Virus record (IMG/VR): IMGVR_UViG_3300045996_001242
Coordinates: 1-64,000 of that record
Length of the DNA: 64,000 nucleotides
Direction: 5' to 3' (one strand)
From: a virus
The notes below the pieces were generated by a model that made no database searches, was not told the DNA's origin, and saw only the letters and a program-made list of their open reading frames with translations. Positions 1 to 6,134 of the stretch are shown one piece after another (within the stretch, counting starts at the first letter, position 1; each line of letters opens with the position of its first letter). Position numbers and translations under genes: made by a program.

Positions 1-159
1 CAGCTTGATGAAGGTCCCGTTGACGGTCCGGCCGACGTCCAGCCACAGCTGGCTCTTCGGCTTGTCGCCATTCGGGGTATTCTGGCCGGCGAACGGCGTG
101 CTGCGACGGCCGTTCTGGGGCTGGTTGTTCTGCTGGTTGAAGTCGATCGTAACGCCCAT
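1..159 (-). CDS. Hypothetical early protein, 3' end outside window
   Basis: A reading frame starts at ATG 159 and runs off the left edge, giving 53 residues. It begins MGVTIDFNQQNNQPQNG and continues polar (Gln/Asn rich) to a patch reading SQLWLDVGRTVNGTFIKL. A good Shine-Dalgarno (CAGGAG) lies about 10 bases before the start. It is the last gene seen of the leftward small-gene cluster. No function is recognised. The start and strand are well supported by the ribosome site and by the neighbours on the same strand. Confidence 0.6.
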   Translation of the reverse strand, partial: MGVTIDFNQQNNQPQNGRRSTPFAGQNTPNGDKPKSQLWLDVGRTVNGTFIKL

Positions 160-200
160 GGTGTGGTAGCTCCTGTGATGGCGTGTTGAATGGATCTGAA

Positions 201-214
201 GGCGCGCAAGCGCC
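201..214 (-). terminator. GC hairpin between small early genes
   Basis: A perfect 5-bp stem GGCGC/GCGCC closes a 4-base loop (GCAA on the plus strand). It lies between the stop of the gene at 250 and the start of the gene at 159. A near-copy in similar flanks is at 1773-1786. On the minus strand the stem is followed by TT only, so it could be a weak terminator or a promoter-type hairpin. Confidence 0.4.
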
Positions 215-249
215 CCCAGCAAAGCGAATTGTGGGTTGGTGGGAGGACC

Positions 250-459
250 TTAGACGAGGTCCAGCATGCCTCGAGAGAGGCGACGTTCTTGGTCGACGAC
301 CATGTAGAATGTGCCGCCGTGGTCGTCGCAGCTGAACTCGTTCAGCCATTTGCAGACGCCCTCGGCCTCAGCCTTTTTCTCGTCGGGGATGCGCTCGACG
401 AGGAGCTCATCAGCGACGGTATCGCGGTTGAAGTTGTCGACGCCGATGATCTTGAGCAT
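250..459 (-). CDS. Small hypothetical early protein (69 aa)
   Basis: A 69-residue acidic protein (MLKIIGVDNFNRDTVADELL...). It has a regular alpha/beta-looking composition, with a cysteine pair and a GGTFYMVVD strand near the C-terminus. It follows the 55-aa gene at 463-630 with a 3-base gap, so the two are probably co-translated. No family is recognised; gene reality rests on composition and on fitting the run of closely packed leftward genes. Confidence 0.6.
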   Translation of the reverse strand: MLKIIGVDNFNRDTVADELLVERIPDEKKAEAEGVCKWLNEFSCDDHGGTFYMVVDQERRLSRGMLDLV

Positions 460-462
460 GGC

Positions 463-630
463 TCAGCTCTCCTCGTAGAGGTTGTTGAAACCCGCCTCGA
501 TCCGGCCGCTGGCACATTGGCCATAGCCTCGGCGAAGCAGGTTCCAAGCGATGCAGTGATGGTTCAGCCACAGCCAATTGTAGTAATCGGCGATGTGCTG
601 GCATGGGATCGGCGGGATCTCGATGAACAT
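463..630 (-). CDS. Small hypothetical protein (55 aa)
   Basis: The chosen start at 630 (MFIEIPPIPCQH) has an AGGAG ribosome site a few bases upstream. The longer frame that opens at 705 has no such site. The product is rich in Trp, His and Tyr (YYNWLWLNHHCIAWNLL), which reads as one amphipathic helix. No function is recognised. It sits in the packed leftward cluster between the 62-aa membrane protein and the 69-aa protein. Confidence 0.55.
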   Translation of the reverse strand: MFIEIPPIPCQHIADYYNWLWLNHHCIAWNLLRRGYGQCASGRIEAGFNNLYEES

Positions 631-644
631 AGGATGCTCCTGGT

Positions 645-833
645 TCAGCCGTGGACCAAACGCCTCAGACGGGCCTGGCGCTCCTTGCGCCGGCGGTTGT
701 TCCAACGCTCACGTTTAGCGTCGGCGTTGACGTAGCTCACGATCCCGATGACGGCCGCGGTGAGGACGCAGCCGATCAGGAACGCAGTGAAGGTCCAGAC
801 GAAGAGGACCGGGACATCGGCGATGATGCTCAT
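645..833 (-). CDS. Small membrane protein (62 aa)
   Basis: Starting at ATG 833, the protein has one long hydrophobic segment (about residues 5-32, ending near GIVSYVNA) and a strongly basic tail (KRERWNNRRRKERQARLRRL). That is the layout of a single-pass inner-membrane protein with a cytoplasmic basic end. The start overlaps the stop of the preceding 39-aa gene as ATGA, indicating translational coupling. No specific function can be assigned; a holin-like or host-takeover role is possible but unsupported. Confidence 0.6.
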   Translation of the reverse strand: MSIIADVPVLFVWTFTAFLIGCVLTAAVIGIVSYVNADAKRERWNNRRRKERQARLRRLVHG

Positions 834-949
834 GATGCCTGGTTCTCCTGGATCTGCGCCAGCACTGCGTCGCCGACCCATACCGCCGAAGCGATGATGC
901 CGAGCGAGAGTGCAAGTGCGACAAGGATGTAGCGCAGGTTACCAGACAT
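830..949 (-). CDS. Very small membrane protein (39 aa)
   Basis: ATG 949 opens a 39-residue protein (MSGNLRYILVALALSLGIIAS...) that is almost entirely one transmembrane helix, followed by a short polar tail (AQIQENQAS). Its start lies inside the 3' end of the 61-aa gene, and its stop overlaps the next start as ATGA. This coupling, rather than sequence conservation, is the main evidence that the gene is real. Confidence 0.55.
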   Translation of the reverse strand: MSGNLRYILVALALSLGIIASAVWVGDAVLAQIQENQAS

Positions 950-1124
950 GGCCTGCGTCCCTGATCTGGCGATCGTCGTCCACGAGCTCGAGGCCGTGGA
1001 AGTCGTTGAGCTCATCAGCCCGGAACGCGTCCCAGTCCTCTTCGAGGATGAGCTCGTCGGGATCAGAGACAACGGCGACCTCGGACACGGCGGCAACAAG
1101 CGCTGCGATTGCGATAGAGCGCAT
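939..1124 (-). CDS. Small acidic protein with signal-like N-terminus (61 aa)
   Basis: ATG 1124 follows a GGAG site by 7 bases. Residues 1-15 (MRSIAIAALVAAVSE) are short, basic and hydrophobic like a signal peptide. The rest is very acidic (DPDELILEEDWDAFRADELNDF). The protein may be exported or membrane-attached. It is the first gene after the 1125-1408 control region and therefore probably the first of an early leftward unit. Function unknown. Confidence 0.6.
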   Translation of the reverse strand: MRSIAIAALVAAVSEVAVVSDPDELILEEDWDAFRADELNDFHGLELVDDDRQIRDAGHVW

Positions 1125-1408
1125 TGGTATTCTCCATATTTAAGGGGATTATCGTTGATAATCAGATGGACTGAGCGAGCTGCATCAGCCCTTGCTGCAT
1201 CCAATCACTGGTTCGACCTTGGGGAGACTGGCTCGTGGAGGGAGCGAGCACGGCTCATCGGTTCGACTAGCGACATCGTGGCAAAGGTGATGCAGCCGGC
1301 TCAGGCCAGCTGATTGGTGATTATCGAGAAAAGGATTAACAGATTAATCAGATAATCTGTCTATCCTCGGATTGGGGCAACCCCGGAGCCGGAGCTCCGG
1401 AGTTGGGA
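1125..1408 (-). promoter_or_regulatory. Control region with GATAATC motifs and a hairpin
   Basis: No gene is seen in this 284-base stretch. GATTATC/GATAATC occurs at 1147-1153, 1157-1163, 1319-1325 and 1351-1357. The first two form an inverted pair with a 3-base gap. At 1378-1405 a hairpin has a 7-bp core stem CCGGAGC/GCTCCGG with loop CGGA, extended by a 4-bp stem beyond one mismatch. It lies just past the stop of the gene at 1409 and could end that transcript. A small GGGG-CAA-CCCC hairpin (1374-1384) overlaps it. Confidence 0.5.
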
Positions 1409-1744
1409 TTAGGGCTTGGTTTCGGCGAAGAGCGACTCGAGGTGAGCTACGATTTTGTTGTAGCGTTCGGCGCCGGCTGTGTTCCCCGCGTACTGAGCGA
1501 GGATCTTGGCCTCAGTGGCCTCACGTTCGAGGGCATGCTCGCGGATCTGGGTCTCGAGCCAGCCGTCATCTTCGATGAGATGCAGCTTGCGCTGCTGGTC
1601 CTTGGCACGCTGGACATAGGCGTCAAGCATGTCGATGGACGAGGCAGCTGCGTCCACGGTCTTGGCGATCATGGTAGCACCAGAGCCAATGGTGCCGAGC
1701 AGGGTAACGATTGTGCCTGATGTGGCACGAGCAACAGTGGTCAT
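1409..1744 (-). CDS. Hypothetical early protein (111 aa)
   Basis: The frame opens at 1756, but a strong ribosome site (GGAGGT) sits 4 bases before the ATG at 1744, so translation most likely begins MTTVARATSG. The N-terminal third is small-residue rich and hydrophobic (TIVTLLGTIGSGATMIAKTV), possibly membrane-associated. The rest is a helical, charged region (AYVQRAKDQQRKLHLIEDD...LEREATEAKILAQY). It is transcribed from the AT-rich region upstream. No family recognised. Confidence 0.6.
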   Translation of the reverse strand: MTTVARATSGTIVTLLGTIGSGATMIAKTVDAAASSIDMLDAYVQRAKDQQRKLHLIEDDGWLETQIREHALEREATEAKILAQYAGNTAGAERYNKIVAHLESLFAETKP

Positions 1745-2377
1745 GATGACCTCCATGGTTGAACACTCACAAGGCGCGTAAGCGCCCAGCGATGCGAACC
1801 AGGAAAAGAAGGGGGGAGGTGTCCTGGTGTGAGGTGTGAATGACCCGGGGGGGATATCCCTAATTGAAACGGGACCCCCGGGTGTGAATACTACCTGAGC
1901 ACGTCTCCACGCAAAAATCCCATAATGCCAAAAATCCAGATAATCATTATAGTGATTATCAGGGCATTATCGTTAATAATGAGATAATCGGAGCCATGAG
2001 AGCGCCCTAAGATCGGGTCCTGATTATCTGATTATCAAAAAAATAGCGCAGGAATTTTATATAATGATTTTCGATTCGCTCTGATAATGACTCCCGAGCG
2101 GAGGGGATCCAGGTTCATTTCCCTGGTTCCGCCCTGCGAGGTGACCTACTATCGCGTATCTCAGATACGAATTGGTTATGATTCTCAATCCCTTGAGTGG
2201 GAGAGTCCCCCTAGCCCTGGCCTGGCGATTGAAGGCATAGCTTCGCCCGTCCGTCTTTTTTTCCTCTTGATTTTTCTTCCGGTGGTTTAAGCCCGGTGGA
2301 AGGTTTCAGAGGGAAAGACAGAGGTAGGGGGTGGGTTGCCCCGTTTCGGAGAGGAGGGGGGTATAACGAAAAGAAGA
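1745..2377. promoter_or_regulatory. AT-rich intergenic control region with clustered GATAATC motifs
   Basis: A stretch of about 630 bases without a convincing gene, far richer in A/T than the rest. GATAATC or its complement occurs at 1939-1945, 1954-1960, 1983-1989, 2022-2028 and 2030-2036, with one-base variants nearby. A 5-bp GC hairpin with GTAA loop is at 1773-1786. A larger foldback pairs ACCCGGGGG with CCCCCGGGT near 1841-1880. It lies between two leftward units, so it probably holds early promoters. It could also be an origin or lie near the physical genome end; that is inference. Confidence 0.5.
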
Positions 2378-2397
2378 GGGGGCCGTAAAGCCCCCTC
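2376..2397 (-). terminator. Intrinsic terminator of the spanin unit
   Basis: A perfect 8-bp stem GAGGGGGC/GCCCCCTC encloses loop CGTAAA. Read leftward it is followed by a T-rich run (TTCTTTTCGTT). It lies about 30 bases beyond the stop of the last gene of the 2425-3370 unit, where a terminator is expected. Confidence 0.7.
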
Positions 2398-2424
2398 ATG
2401 AAGTTTCTTTCGATTATATGATTT

Positions 2425-2556
2425 TCAAGTTAATGGCCAGGGCAGGAGCCGCCACGGATCGTGCATGTGCTTCACCATCAGCAGGGCGATGAGAATGAAG
2501 ACTAGCGCCCAGAGGGCGAGGGTAAACCCTGTCCGCGTGAGCTTAGTGGTAGACAT
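2425..2556 (-). CDS. Small membrane protein after the spanin genes (43 aa)
   Basis: ATG 2556 gives MSTTKLTRTGFTLALWALVFILIALLMV followed by a short tail ending LLPWPLT. It has one clear transmembrane helix with a positive N-terminus. The start overlaps the end of the 79-aa gene. Its place in the spanin operon and its size would fit a small holin or antiholin-like protein, but sequence alone does not show it. The ribosome site is weak, so confidence is moderate. Confidence 0.5.
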   Translation of the reverse strand: MSTTKLTRTGFTLALWALVFILIALLMVKHMHDPWRLLPWPLT

Positions 2557-2782
2557 AGGACGCCCAGATCCCCGAGTGGACGTCCACCTGGTAGAAGCCC
2601 ACCTGCTTATTGCCGCATAGCATCCAGCGGGCTTTGTGCAGCTCATCCAGGTCCACCCCTTTGCCCTCATCGTCGAGGGCCAGGAAGACGTCCACCTCGA
2701 GGCCGTTGTTCAGGCGGACGGTCGGCACCCACTCCTCGTCCTCTCCCTCGAGCTCGTCTTCGTCATCCAGCTCCAGGTCCAT
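2543..2782 (-). CDS. Acidic hypothetical protein (79 aa)
   Basis: A 79-residue protein with a very acidic start (DLELDDEDELEGEDEEW). A compact domain follows, with the pattern VRLNNGLEVDVFLAL...GFYQVDVHSGIWASYVYH. Its ATG overlaps the stop of the outer spanin gene by one base, so it is coupled to that gene. No function recognised. The co-transcription with spanins does not by itself make it a lysis protein. Confidence 0.6.
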   Translation of the reverse strand: MDLELDDEDELEGEDEEWVPTVRLNNGLEVDVFLALDDEGKGVDLDELHKARWMLCGNKQVGFYQVDVHSGIWASYVYH

Positions 2783-3102
2783 CAGCGCTTACCCCGCGGC
2801 GCCGCGTCGAAGCCGGCTTTCAGCTGGGCGATATAGGCCAGGAGCGCGTCGACGTTCCCGAAGCAGGCCGCGAGCCGGACGCGATCGGCTTCCCAGTAGG
2901 ACTCGACCTCGGCCCTGGTGAGATCCCGGGACGGGAGGACGGTTGCCTGCTTGCAGTTGGCGTCCTTGTCTGTCGGCGCGTTCGAGAGGTCGAGCCGGGC
3001 CCTAGCGGATCCGGTTGAGGCGCTGCACGCTGCCAGCGTCAAGGCCAAGCTCGCTGCCGCGAGGATCAGCGGCACGTGCCGCAGCATTTTCTGCAAGTGC
3101 AT
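2782..3102 (-). CDS. Outer-membrane spanin lipoprotein (o-spanin, Rz1-like)
   Basis: The start at ATG 3102 has AAGGA upstream. The N-terminus is a lipoprotein signal: hydrophobic LILAAASLALTLAAC with a lipobox LAAC and the acceptor cysteine at residue 26. The mature part is a short periplasmic protein of about 80 residues. The first 101 bases lie out of frame inside the inner spanin gene, the nested Rz/Rz1 arrangement. Known role of the family: it joins the inner spanin across the periplasm and fuses inner and outer membranes at lysis. The family assignment rests on architecture, not similarity. Confidence 0.75.
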   Translation of the reverse strand: MHLQKMLRHVPLILAAASLALTLAACSASTGSARARLDLSNAPTDKDANCKQATVLPSRDLTRAEVESYWEADRVRLAACFGNVDALLAYIAQLKAGFDAAPRGKR

Positions 3103-3370
3103 TCTCAAGTTCCTTGTTCTTTGCGGTGAGGGCCGCGACGCGCTCGGCGTAGACGCGGTCAGCCTGCTCGACGGCGCGATCGTTGGCCGCTTCGGTCAGC
3201 TGAATCTGGTGGAGGTAGTGACGCTCGGCTTTCTGGAAGCCCTGGTTGAAGACGTGCGTGTAGGCCGCGACGCAGACGCCGCCGATCGCCGCGACCTTAG
3301 TGATGGTGCCCCGGTGCTTCTTGAGGAAGCGCCAGGCCTGGAGGCCTAGGGCTAGGCTGTGGCTGCTCAT
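3002..3370 (-). CDS. Inner-membrane spanin (i-spanin, Rz-like)
   Basis: A 122-residue protein with one transmembrane segment near residues 24-40 (TKVAAIGGVCVAAYTHVF). A periplasmic coiled coil follows (AERHYLHQIQLTEAANDRAVEQADRVYAERVAALTAKNKELENALAE), then a tail ending GSVQRLNRIR. This is the classic i-spanin layout, and the o-spanin gene begins inside it in another frame. It is the first gene of a leftward unit that starts opposite the rightward late block. The spanins are on the other strand and about 13 kb away from the endolysin, which is unusual for a lysis cassette. Confidence 0.8.
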   Translation of the reverse strand: MSSHSLALGLQAWRFLKKHRGTITKVAAIGGVCVAAYTHVFNQGFQKAERHYLHQIQLTEAANDRAVEQADRVYAERVAALTAKNKELENALAENAAARAADPRGSELGLDAGSVQRLNRIR

Positions 3371-3473
3371 ATTCTCATAATCCGTTCAAAATAGGGTCTT
3401 GCATTATTCACCTAATGGTGCTCTAAAACCCAAGCTGATTATTCGATAACCCAACGACATTAGCAAGGAAAAT
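3371..3473. promoter_or_regulatory. Divergent promoter region
   Basis: A 103-base AT-rich gap separates the leftward spanin gene from the rightward accessory cassette. It contains degenerate versions of the GATAATC motif (CATAATC near 3376, GATTATTCGATAACC near 3438). A loose sigma70-like pair lies on the plus strand: TTGCAT then TCTAAA 17 bases later. Promoters firing both ways are expected here; exact sites cannot be fixed by eye. Confidence 0.45.
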
Positions 3474-3761
3474 ATGAGCATGGATTTCTCCGATGCGCTT
3501 CGTCAGCTGAAGGCGGGGCAGCGCGTGGCCCGCGCCGGCTGGAACGGCAAGGGCATGTGGATCTGCCTGGGCAAGGGCCTCGACGCCAACCCGGCGCAGA
3601 ACTTCTGGAACACGCACACCCGCGAGCATGCCGAGCAGAACGGCGGGTTCGCCAAGGTCCTTCCCTACATCATCATGAAGACCGCCGACGACGCGATCCT
3701 CATGGGCTGGCTGGCGAGCCAGAGCGATGTCCTGGCCGACGACTGGGAGCTGGTCCAATGA
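3474..3761 (+). CDS. tad2: Tad2-like anti-Thoeris protein (DUF2829 family)
   Basis: A 95-residue protein with the DUF2829 hallmarks in order: SDALRQLKAGQRVARAGWNGKGM at the N-terminus, LPYIIMKTADDAILMGW in the middle, and WLASQSDVLADDWELV at the end. Members of this family include Thoeris anti-defence protein 2. Tad2 binds the gcADPR signal molecule made by Thoeris TIR proteins and so blocks the abortive response. AAGGA precedes ATG 3474. The stop overlaps the next start (ATGA). It heads an accessory cassette. Whether this homologue keeps the ligand pocket needs structural comparison; the family call itself is strong. Confidence 0.85.
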   Translation: MSMDFSDALRQLKAGQRVARAGWNGKGMWICLGKGLDANPAQNFWNTHTREHAEQNGGFAKVLPYIIMKTADDAILMGWLASQSDVLADDWELVQ

Positions 3762-4261
3762 GCCACAAGGTAGCCCACGGCGGCGTAGCCGAGATCGAGC
3801 TCTCCGAACGCGCGACCGGCCCGCGCGTGACTCTCGCCCAGGTCGAGGCGGCTATCGCCAGTGAGCATTACTTCACCGCCTATGATGGGGCGTATGGCGC
3901 GACCATCGACTTCGCGATCGAGGACGTGCCCGAGGACCTACGGCTCCTGACCTTCTGCGTCCTCCGGCTGAAGAACGGCTACACCGTCCACGGCACGAGC
4001 GCCTGCGCGGATCCGGCCAACTACAAGAAGGACATCGGCGAGCGCATCGCCCGCGAGAACGCGGTCCGGCAGATCTGGCCGCTCATGGGCTACGAGCTGA
4101 AGACCCAACTCTTCACCCTCTCCCAGGGAGCCGGCCGGCCAGAGGGCGCGAGCGAGGCGCAGCCGAGCGAAGCAAGCCCGGCGGCCGCGGCGGCGACCGA
4201 CCTGATGGACGTCGACCAACTCGACCGATTCAGCAAGCTCAACAATCAGTGGGTGGTCTGA
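3758..4261 (+). CDS. Gp49/Gp66-family phage protein
   Basis: The start at 3758 overlaps the Tad2 stop. Residues about 25-110 match the phage Gp49 (N4 gp49 / Sf6 gene 66) family pattern: VTLAQVEAAIASEHYFTA, then LTFCVLRLKNGYTVHGTSACADPANYKKDIGE and ARENAVRQIWPLMGYEL. The family is common in phages, and its biochemical role is not known. The C-terminal 55 residues are Ala/Pro/Glu rich and probably disordered. The N4 counterpart lies in the same general late neighbourhood. Confidence 0.8.
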   Translation: MSHKVAHGGVAEIELSERATGPRVTLAQVEAAIASEHYFTAYDGAYGATIDFAIEDVPEDLRLLTFCVLRLKNGYTVHGTSACADPANYKKDIGERIARENAVRQIWPLMGYELKTQLFTLSQGAGRPEGASEAQPSEASPAAAAATDLMDVDQLDRFSKLNNQWVV

Positions 4262-4263
4262 GC

Positions 4264-4455
4264 ATGGCCATCCCGAGCGAGCCCCCCACCGACCAGCGGG
4301 AACGGGCGATCTGGACGATCCGTCGCCTGACCAAGGCGGTCACCGGCAAGGAGATGTCCCAGGCTGAGGCCGAGCAGCTCTACGCCAAGGCCGAGGCGCA
4401 GATGACGGCCGCCATGGCGAGCGTGACTCCCAAACCCCCGGGGAGCCAGGAATGA
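4264..4455 (+). CDS. Small helical hypothetical protein (63 aa)
   Basis: ATG 4264 opens MAIPSEPPTDQRERAIWTIRRLTKAV..., a polar helical protein with a middle QAEAEQLYAKAEAQMTAAM segment. The stop overlaps the next start as ATGA. The motif ERAIWT followed by a helix reappears in the 61-aa product at 4978-5163 (DERAIWTKEIPIELAVRALQ), so the two may be distant paralogues. Function unknown. Confidence 0.6.
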   Translation: MAIPSEPPTDQRERAIWTIRRLTKAVTGKEMSQAEAEQLYAKAEAQMTAAMASVTPKPPGSQE

Positions 4456-4985
4456 ATGACAGCTCCCGCTTCGCTCGCTTCATGGCGATCGTCGTGGCTC
4501 TGACCTGCCTCGCGATCGGCGGCCTGGTCGCCTACGCATCCCCCGTCCACGCCAAGGCGAACGTCGACGACCCGCCGGGCTGCAACAAAGACCCCTGCGT
4601 CATCCAGCATGACGGTGGCGGCTTCGTCGAGAAGTACGAGCACCTCGCCTGGCGCCTCAAGCAGACCGGCTGGAAGCTCTCGATCGACGGGGAGTGCTAC
4701 TCGGCCTGCGTCATCCTCGCGGACAAGGCGCGTCCGAACGTCTGCCTCACCCACAAGGCCCGCTTCTTCATCCACCAGACCAAGGGTGAAGAGAAGCGGC
4801 CGAACGGGGAGTACGAGCCCGTCCGCCGCCCCTACGAGGGCTACTCCGAAGACATCAACGAATGGATCGAGTTCAACGGCGGGCAGCCCATCACCGGCTG
4901 GCTCTACATGGAATTCCTCGAGGCCCGGAAGTTCTGGCCGGCGTGCGGCGCGAGCTTCTTCAACGCGAGGACGACCGATGAGTAA
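4452..4985 (+). CDS. Exported ClpP/crotonase-fold-like protein
   Basis: A signal peptide covers residues 1-34 (charged start, hydrophobic MAIVVALTCLAIGGLVAYA, cleavage likely after VHA). The mature protein has cysteines in DPPGCNKDPC, GECYSACVIL, VCL and WPACG. The core pattern, a gly-rich loop followed by GECYSACVILADKA and later ARFFIHQT, resembles bacterial periplasmic ClpP-fold proteins in which the Ser after the Cys is the nucleophile. This would be an unusual secreted hydrolase for a phage cassette. The assignment is by pattern only; the catalytic His/Asp cannot be placed with certainty. Confidence 0.5.
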   Translation: MNDSSRFARFMAIVVALTCLAIGGLVAYASPVHAKANVDDPPGCNKDPCVIQHDGGGFVEKYEHLAWRLKQTGWKLSIDGECYSACVILADKARPNVCLTHKARFFIHQTKGEEKRPNGEYEPVRRPYEGYSEDINEWIEFNGGQPITGWLYMEFLEARKFWPACGASFFNARTTDE

Positions 4986-5163
4986 GGATGCCCCCAGGGA
5001 CGAGGACGAGCGGGCCATCTGGACCAAAGAGATCCCTATCGAGCTCGCCGTACGCGCGCTGCAGCGGATGTTCCACACCTTCAGTGGCGTGGATCTTCCG
5101 GAAGAGAACGCCAAAGCCCTTCTCGAACAAACAAAGAACGAGACGAATGAAGATCGCGATTGA
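4978..5163 (+). CDS. Small hypothetical protein (61 aa)
   Basis: The start at 4978 overlaps the end of the preceding gene by 8 bases. The product MSKDAPRDEDERAIWTKEIPIELAVRALQ... is charged and predicted helical. It shares an ERAIWT patch with the 63-aa protein upstream. No family recognised. Reality is supported by the overlapping-gene pattern of the whole cassette. Confidence 0.55.
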   Translation: MSKDAPRDEDERAIWTKEIPIELAVRALQRMFHTFSGVDLPEENAKALLEQTKNETNEDRD

Positions 5164-5494
5164 CTACGACCTGACCTTCTCCCTGGATCCCCACTTCTGG
5201 CGAGCCTTCGTCGAGCTCGTCGTACGGCATGGCCATGAGTGCCGCTGCGTCACCATCCGCGACGATCGCTTCGATCGTACGGCGCCCCTCGTCGACGTCG
5301 AGCAGCTCATGCGGGTCCACTACACCCGGGGTGTCGCCAAGCGCCACCACATGGCCTCGGACCCCGACGCCAGCGACTGGGTTCCGGATGTCTGGATCGA
5401 CGACAAGCCCGAGTCGATCGTGAACAACTCTCCGACCACGCGAGACAAGCTGATCGAGTGGCGCGCGAACCGCGGCGAGGGCCCTTCACTGTGA
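5147..5494 (+). CDS. HAD-like small hydrolase-fold protein (115 aa)
   Basis: ATG 5147 starts MKIAIDYDLTFSLDPHFW. The DYDLT segment is the HAD motif I pattern (DxDxT). Near the C-terminus VWIDDKPESIVNN resembles HAD motif IV (DD). These features fit a minimal HAD-superfamily phosphatase or a fold relative without a cap domain. Substrate unknown; 5'-nucleotide or RNA-end phosphatases are the usual phage cases. The stop is overlapped by the GTG start of the next gene. Confidence 0.6.
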   Translation: MKIAIDYDLTFSLDPHFWRAFVELVVRHGHECRCVTIRDDRFDRTAPLVDVEQLMRVHYTRGVAKRHHMASDPDASDWVPDVWIDDKPESIVNNSPTTRDKLIEWRANRGEGPSL

Positions 5495-6069
5495 CCACGG
5501 TTGCCTACCGCGACGGCGTTCTCGCCACCGACAGCCGCGGGGTGTCGGGCGACATTATCGCCGACAACCACTGCCAGAAGCTGTTCGTCATGCAGGATGG
5601 CAGCCTCGTCGCCGCGGCCGGCAACTACAGCCTGATCTGGGCCTTCGTGAACTGGATGTACGAGGGCGACGAGAAGGTCGACAGGCCCGAGGTCCGCGAG
5701 AGGGACACGGCCGTCATCATCCATCTCGATGCCGCCGGCAGGTTATGGGAGTTCGAGGGCCACGACTGGGCGCCCTGCGTGGCCCCCTTCTATGCCTGGG
5801 GCAGTGGGGCAATGGCCGCGCTCGCCGCCATGCACCTCGGCGCTACCGCGGAAGAAGCCGTGCTGACGGCAATCCAGGTCGACCCGAACTCGGGCGGGGC
5901 CGTCCAGGCCAAGCGCCTGGTCGATAGCGTTGCCACCGTCGCTGAAAATGAAAGGGCCGAGTCCCGGGTGAAAGGAGGAAAGCCCCGGAAACTCGGCCCA
6001 CGTCCTCAGCGGCGGAAACCCACAAACGCCGCGAGGGAAGCAAATTCCTTGATAATCGAAAACGATTAA
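5491..6069 (+). CDS. Proteasome/HslV-like Ntn-hydrolase
   Basis: The best start is GTG 5491, which overlaps the previous stop (GTGA) and gives M-TTVAYRDGVLATDSRG. Removal of Met would expose a Thr nucleophile as in HslV and proteasome beta subunits. Further family features are the internal GSLVAAAGNYSLIWAF and GSGAMAALAAMHLGATAEEAVLTA helices. The C-terminal 45 residues are basic and probably disordered. Phage members of this fold are known but mostly uncharacterised. A self-assembled protease or a decoy of host HslU are both possible. No ATPase partner lies next to it. Confidence 0.7.
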   Translation: MTTVAYRDGVLATDSRGVSGDIIADNHCQKLFVMQDGSLVAAAGNYSLIWAFVNWMYEGDEKVDRPEVRERDTAVIIHLDAAGRLWEFEGHDWAPCVAPFYAWGSGAMAALAAMHLGATAEEAVLTAIQVDPNSGGAVQAKRLVDSVATVAENERAESRVKGGKPRKLGPRPQRRKPTNAAREANSLIIEND

Positions 6070-6134
6070 GTGGTGGTGGGTCAGGAATATGGATATAATG
6101 ATTACCACAAAAATAAGCTGACGCAAGGCAGATA
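6051..6134 (+). promoter_or_regulatory. GATAATC element before the terminase genes
   Basis: GATAATC at 6051-6057, in the direction of transcription, is followed by an AT-rich gap (GGATATAATGATTACC near 6088) ahead of the start at 6135. TATAAT occurs within it. This is the first gap in the rightward block after the accessory cassette, so it is a likely late promoter. Confidence 0.45.

Noticed and set aside
1205-1300. Two GGTTCGAC sequences resembling tRNA T-loops
   Set aside because: The flanking bases cannot pair into a T stem, and no acceptor or anticodon stem is found at the right distance.
2087-2290. 67-codon rightward frame in the AT-rich region
   Set aside because: No ribosome site, opposite to both neighbouring transcription units, and unnatural composition.
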